Shown here piece after piece: positions 60,160 to 64,000 of a stretch of 64,000 bases of DNA; positions within the stretch are counted from its first letter, which is position 1; the number at the start of each line of letters is the position of its first letter. Source of the stretch: Cinnamomum chago (lineage: Eukaryota; Streptophyta; Magnoliopsida; Laurales; Lauraceae); contig CP142451.1 in the NCBI GenBank assembly GCA_038049695.1, forward strand, positions 33,650,001 through 33,714,000, written 5' to 3'. The position numbers and the translations under genes are program-made. The notes below the pieces were generated by a model. That model did no database searches, had not been told where the DNA came from, and saw only the letters and a program-made list of their open reading frames with translations.

Positions 60160-61178
60160 GTGAATGAGGCCTTGATTGAGAGCCTGAAGAAAGGGACGAG
60201 CTTTGGTGCCCCATGTGTGCTGGAGAATGTGCTAGCTGAAATGGTGCTCTCAGCTGTACCAAGCATTGAGATGGTACGGTTTGTCAATTCAGGCACAGAA
60301 GCATGCATGGGTGTACTTCGCCTCGCGCATGCCTTCACTGGCCGACCAAAGATCATCAAATTTGAAGGCTGCTACCATGGGCATGCAGACCCCTTCCTCG
60401 TAAAAGCTGGCAGTGGAGTTGCCACTCTTGGCCTCTCTGACTCTCCTGGTGTCCCCAAATCTGCTACAGTTGACACCCTAACCTCTCCCTATAATGATCT
60501 TGCAACGGTTGAAAATCTCTTCAAGAACCATAAGGGTGAGATTGCTGCAGTGTTCCTCGAACCAGTCGTCCGAAATGCTAGCTTCATTGAGTCTGTATTT
60601 GGCTTCCTAAATGGCCTCCGTCAGATCACAAAAGAAAATGGTGCCCTCCTTGTATTTGATGAGGTGATGTCTGGGTTCCGTTTAGTGTATGGCGGGGCCC
60701 AGGAATATTTTGGTGTAACTCCTGATCTGACAACACTTGGTAAGATCGTTGGTGGTGGCCTGCCAGTTGGTGCATATGGTGGGAGGAGAGAGCTTATGGA
60801 GATGGTGGCGCCGGCAGGGCCTATGTACCAGGCAGGAACCTTTCATGGGAATCCATTGGCAATGACCGCTGACATTCACACATTGAAGCGGTTGAAGGAG
60901 CCAGGGACTTACGTATACTTGGACAAGATCACCTGACCAACTACTTCTTGGGATTCTGGATGCTGGAAAGAGGGCAGGTCATGAGATATCAGGTGGATGT
61001 ATAAGTGGAATGTTTGGGTTCTTCTTCACAGTAGGGTCTGTTTGTTATTTCTCGGATGCAAAAAAGAGCGACACTGAGAAATTTGGGAGGTTCCATAGGC
61101 GTATGTTGGAGGAAGGGGTGTACTTGGCACCATCTCAGTTTGAGGATGGGTTGACTAGCTTGGCTCATACTTCAGAAG
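60160..61178 (+). pseudogene. GSA: GSA last exon, part before the hAT insertion
   Basis: Acceptor GAGTAG|GTGAATGAG. The frame is open for 258 codons with the conserved [37 protein letters not shown] and [11 protein letters not shown]; the PLP lysine codon is at 60742-60744. Changes at normally fixed places include VVGNAGF to VVRNASF and AGTLSGNP to [12 protein letters not shown] at 60934-60936 follows KIT because 16 nt replace the usual 15 before GILDAGK, a net one-base gain; the frame resumes at 60950 ([12 protein letters not shown]...) and runs to HTSE, where the hAT element enters. Confidence 0.95.
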
Positions 61179-61204
61179 CAGGGGGCGGAGCCAGGATTTC
61201 ATCT

Positions 61205-61242
<38 letters not shown>

Positions 61243-62831
61243 TGAATAAAATTTTATTTCACCAATTATTATAACTATCATATTTTAAAGTTTCCTTTTG
61301 ACATAGTTGTAAGTTCAACCATGAAAATTATATTACTGGTAGAACCATTTATTTAGATGATTTGGATTTGGATTTAGGTGCATGTTCATTTTATCTCTAG
61401 TGTGCATATTTGGTATTTGGATTCGGATTAGGAAATTGAATCTTTAATCAGATGACTTGGGCTTTATACTTTTTCTTGTCAGGTGGGTGTGGGCTTGCTG
61501 AAGGGATACTTTCCGTTTCATGGAGGAATCACTTCTTGATTGGACCCAGACCACTGAAGATCCTACCATAATCCAGAACGCATCATTGGCAGATCTCTTC
61601 TCTTATATTCTTATTGTCTAATAAGAAAAAGCGTAAAATACATTTGAAGGAACAGTAGAATTATCCAACTACTCATGTTGATGGGTGTGCTTGTAGTTTG
61701 TGGAATGAACTTTGGTTTATTGAATGTACTTTGGTTTGTTTGATGCACTTTTATTGAATCAACCTTTCTTAAGGTATGATACAATTACAGGATGATGATT
61801 TCTACCAACACTACTACATGTTGCCACGAAATTAGAGTGGGATGCTGATGGGTTGGTTAAGGTATGATACAATTACAGGATAATGAATGTTGCTACTGTT
61901 GTTTTTGTTTGTTTGTTAGAAAAGTTCTTTGTTGTTGATGCACCTTAGAGTGCAATGGGTTTGCCAGGCTGCGCACTTATGACAACTTGCCCACGGTAAA
62001 CTAAAACCTCACAAACACTTAGAACACCCCATGCACCCACACTTTTTGGGTATTCGCGAATAAGCATGAGGTAAGAATCCCCTCTCCCAACCCATCTGCA
62101 CCTTTTGGAGATCACTAATCCATGGATTTTTCCAAAAAAAAAAGACAATCCATACGTATCCATTAGCAAAATGCCTTACATGGACTCTAAAATCCATGAA
62201 ATTTAAGGAATCCCTGTCAGAAATCCTAGCATCCAAATACATCATAAAAGAAGGTAGAATACTGCAACCATTCAGAAATAAGAATGGATCTACAATGGCT
62301 GCCCACATGACCGGGACATGCAACATGGTCTCAGCATTTTTCAACCATAAACGAGGGGTTATGTAAACTAGTCACTCAAAATCGACATCTCATAACCAAA
62401 ATACATTCATTACATATTGCAAAGTTCTGGAATTTACAGTGTATATACAAGATGGATAGAGTCATAGAGATAGAGAGCACCTGGCGAGTGGCGAGCGGAG
62501 CGAGATGGAGAAAGGGAAGAAGAAGCACGATTTGTGAGGCTCGTCTCTCTGTTTCGCTTTTTCAAAGTGTCTGGACTAAGTAGCTTACTTGGTTAGAGGG
62601 AAGAAGAAGAGGGTTAGGGCTTGACTGCTTGAGACAGTCTGGAGAGTGGAGCTGTGGAGAGATTTTCGAATGTTAAAAGGGGTGGGGTGGAGTGGGGGCC
62701 AGGCAAGATGAATTTTAAAGAAAGATGCAAAAACCTGGGGGGGCCATTTTGGTCTTTTTAAAAGGGTTTTCAAAGGCTGGGGGGGGGGGGGGGGGGGGGG
62801 GGGCCCAGGCCTCAATGTAGTTCCGTCCCTG
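61179..62831. mobile_element. Non-autonomous hAT element in the GSA reading frame
   Basis: The left end CAGGGGGCGGAGCC and the reverse complement of the right end, CAGGGACGGAACT, are hAT-type termini. They are flanked by an identical 8-bp target duplication TTCAGAAG (61171-61178 and 62832-62839). Length 1653 bp with no transposase. Long G runs sit just inside each end (about 61206-61240 and 62779-62803). A direct repeat AAGGTATGATACAATTACAGGAT occurs at about 61772 and 61859. Internal pieces (61485-61620, 62470-62650) could be captured sequence, origin unknown. Confidence 0.93.
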
Positions 62832-62889
62832 TTCAGAAGATATTGAGCGGATGATTGCTGCTGCTGAGAAAATCTTTCAACAAATTTAG
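62832..62889 (+). pseudogene. GSA: GSA last exon, terminal 17 codons
   Basis: After the duplicated TTCAGAAG, the frame reads DIERMIAAAEKIFQQI and stops with TAG at 62887-62889, the standard GSA C-terminus. Removing the hAT element and one copy of the duplication would restore continuity with HTSE, which shows the exon was whole before the insertion. Confidence 0.95.
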
Positions 62890-64000
62890 ACTGCTGAGTT
62901 CTGTCAGTTTTTTCTCTCTTGATCTTGTTCATTGCATGTGAGGTTTTCAGCTGATTTCTTTGTGGGTGAGAATTACCTTGTATTATGGCCATTCTTATTG
63001 GAAATGTACGCGCATTGCATGTTTCATTTTTGTAAATTAAATGAAAAGCTTGATAACTATAGGGTGTGAGCCCCTATAGCTTGTTAGGATGTTTCAGTAA
63101 TGGTGTCAAGCCTTGCACCTTGCGGGGGAAAAGAAAAATTGTCAAGTCTTGCAATCTTGATGCCTCAAACATCAAACAAAATCTGCTAAATGTTGATGCA
63201 GCTCGTATAGCATAAGTCTCAGTTAAGTAATGTTGCTGCCTACAATTCGTCTGATGGCAATTCTGCATTTGGTTTATTATGATATGCAATTGCTTTTTAA
63301 TTGATGCAAGTCTCATAAGGGACCAAAGATGCTCCTATTGAAAGAAACATAAACGACAGTGGTCTTTCTTGCAGTAACGAAGGCAAAAGGAAAATGGTTC
63401 TTTTTTTAAATTCATGTCTTCTCAACCATCTTAGAAGTGATCAAAGATCTAAATGAGGGTGAGGAATGGTCATTGATTCTGTTATTTTGGATTGCTTTTT
63501 TGGGAATTGCTAATTTTTTTATAGAGCTTACATTAATTTTGTTCCTAGAACTTTTAATGTGGATGTGCATATCCTCTAGTAAAAATGTACTGTTCTCATG
63601 ATGATATTGAGTGTATGGGTACCTTTGCAGACTTCAAAGTAACCCACAACCTGTATGCGTGGTTGGGATTTTGTAGATTGTGCAAGACTGAATATATGCC
63701 TTTTTTTTATCATTCATAACCATCTTATGAAAGAAATCTACATTGAATTTGGCTAGAATAAATTGATTTAAATGCTCATCTTGCATTCTCCTATTTCAGT
63801 GGCTATGATCATCTAGGTCATATGTAGTCAACATTATATAAGCCCCATCTGGCCATCCAACATGACTATCTGTGGCTTTAGTGGCCCCACATGGTGGGTT
63901 GGACTGTTGGGACTTGATATTTTTCTTTTATGTTAATATTTGTTTGCAAATATAAAATCAATTTAGACAAAGCCTTTTGAGTTATTAGAGGATTAAAATA
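62890..64000. other. GSA 3' UTR and downstream flank, no further gene
   Basis: T-rich sequence after the stop, typical of a plant 3' UTR, with TTTTTGTAAATTAAATGAAAAG at about 63030 as a weak poly(A) region. Beyond it only short frames without recognisable content. Confidence 0.6.

Larger units (their letters stand above)
9455..62889 (+). pseudogene. GSA: Glutamate-1-semialdehyde 2,1-aminomutase pseudogene, full span
   Basis: GSA aminomutase is a PLP enzyme of the plastid that makes 5-aminolevulinate for chlorophyll and heme. Three coding blocks in the right order match the plant protein: exon 1 (9455-9580), exon 2 in two copies (32335-32506 and 39218-39389), and the last exon (60160-61178 plus 62840-62889). 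All junctions carry GT and AG and join in the frame expected for the family. Intron 1 is about 22.8 kb and intron 2 about 20.8-27.7 kb, swollen by nested elements. It is dead: frameshifts in exon 2 and the last exon, a duplicated exon, a hAT insertion in the reading frame, and changes at conserved residues. A functional paralogue presumably exists elsewhere in the genome. Confidence 0.93.

Noticed and set aside
60160..60936. Functional 258-residue GSA protein
   Set aside because: Lacks the N-terminal 100 residues and the C-terminus; the GTG at 60160 is an internal splice-junction codon, not a start.
61010..61249. Gly-tailed small protein
   Set aside because: It is the GSA C-terminal region read into the hAT G run.
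1..64000. tRNA or rRNA genes
   Set aside because: No cloverleaf with A and B boxes or rRNA core was recognised; the TGGTATCAGAGC words are retroelement primer-binding sites.

Overview
The window is nuclear DNA of a flowering plant, dominated by transposable elements. Evidence: spliced exons of a plastid-type glutamate-1-semialdehyde aminomutase (GSA), plant mobile domain (PMD) and OTU-type genes, LTR elements primed by initiator tRNA-Met, an antisense Tat-like element, LINE, Copia and hAT remains, and AT-rich introns. I cannot name the species.

The backbone is one broken host gene. GSA exon 1 lies at 9455-9580, exon 2 at 32335-32506 and again at 39218-39389, and the last exon at 60160-61178 plus 62840-62889. 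The locus spans about 53 kb because its introns are filled with nested elements. It is a pseudogene: both exon 2 copies share two one-base deletions, the last exon has a net one-base gain near 60934-60949, and a hAT element with an exact 8-bp target duplication sits in the coding sequence 17 codons before the stop.

Layout. 1-9369: two directly repeated copies of a unit holding a PMD gene (minus strand), a 33-bp minisatellite and a common right terminus. Copy 1 is split by a 2.2-kb LTR with leader, and an OTU-protease gene lies between the copies. 9370-9580: GSA start. 10470-24840: a long inverted repeat whose interior holds a 12-kb Ty3/gypsy chromovirus. 26690-29668: a Copia pol relic split by a solo LTR. 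30895-32075: purine-rich and AT-rich simple repeats. 32335-40316: exon 2, a Tat-like LTR element in minus orientation carrying an opposite-strand spliced gag-like gene and a 92-bp minisatellite, then a second exon 2 and a solo LTR. The arrangement is best explained by tandem duplication followed by LTR-LTR recombination. 43721-44643: a terminal-inverted-repeat element. 46806-60060: a Copia relic split by a LINE, which is itself split by an LTR-like element and by a second chromovirus. 60160-62889: last GSA exon with the hAT insertion. 62890-64000: 3' flank.

No working host gene is visible. The value of the window is as a record of order: gene death, element insertion, exon duplication, solo-LTR formation and nested transposition.
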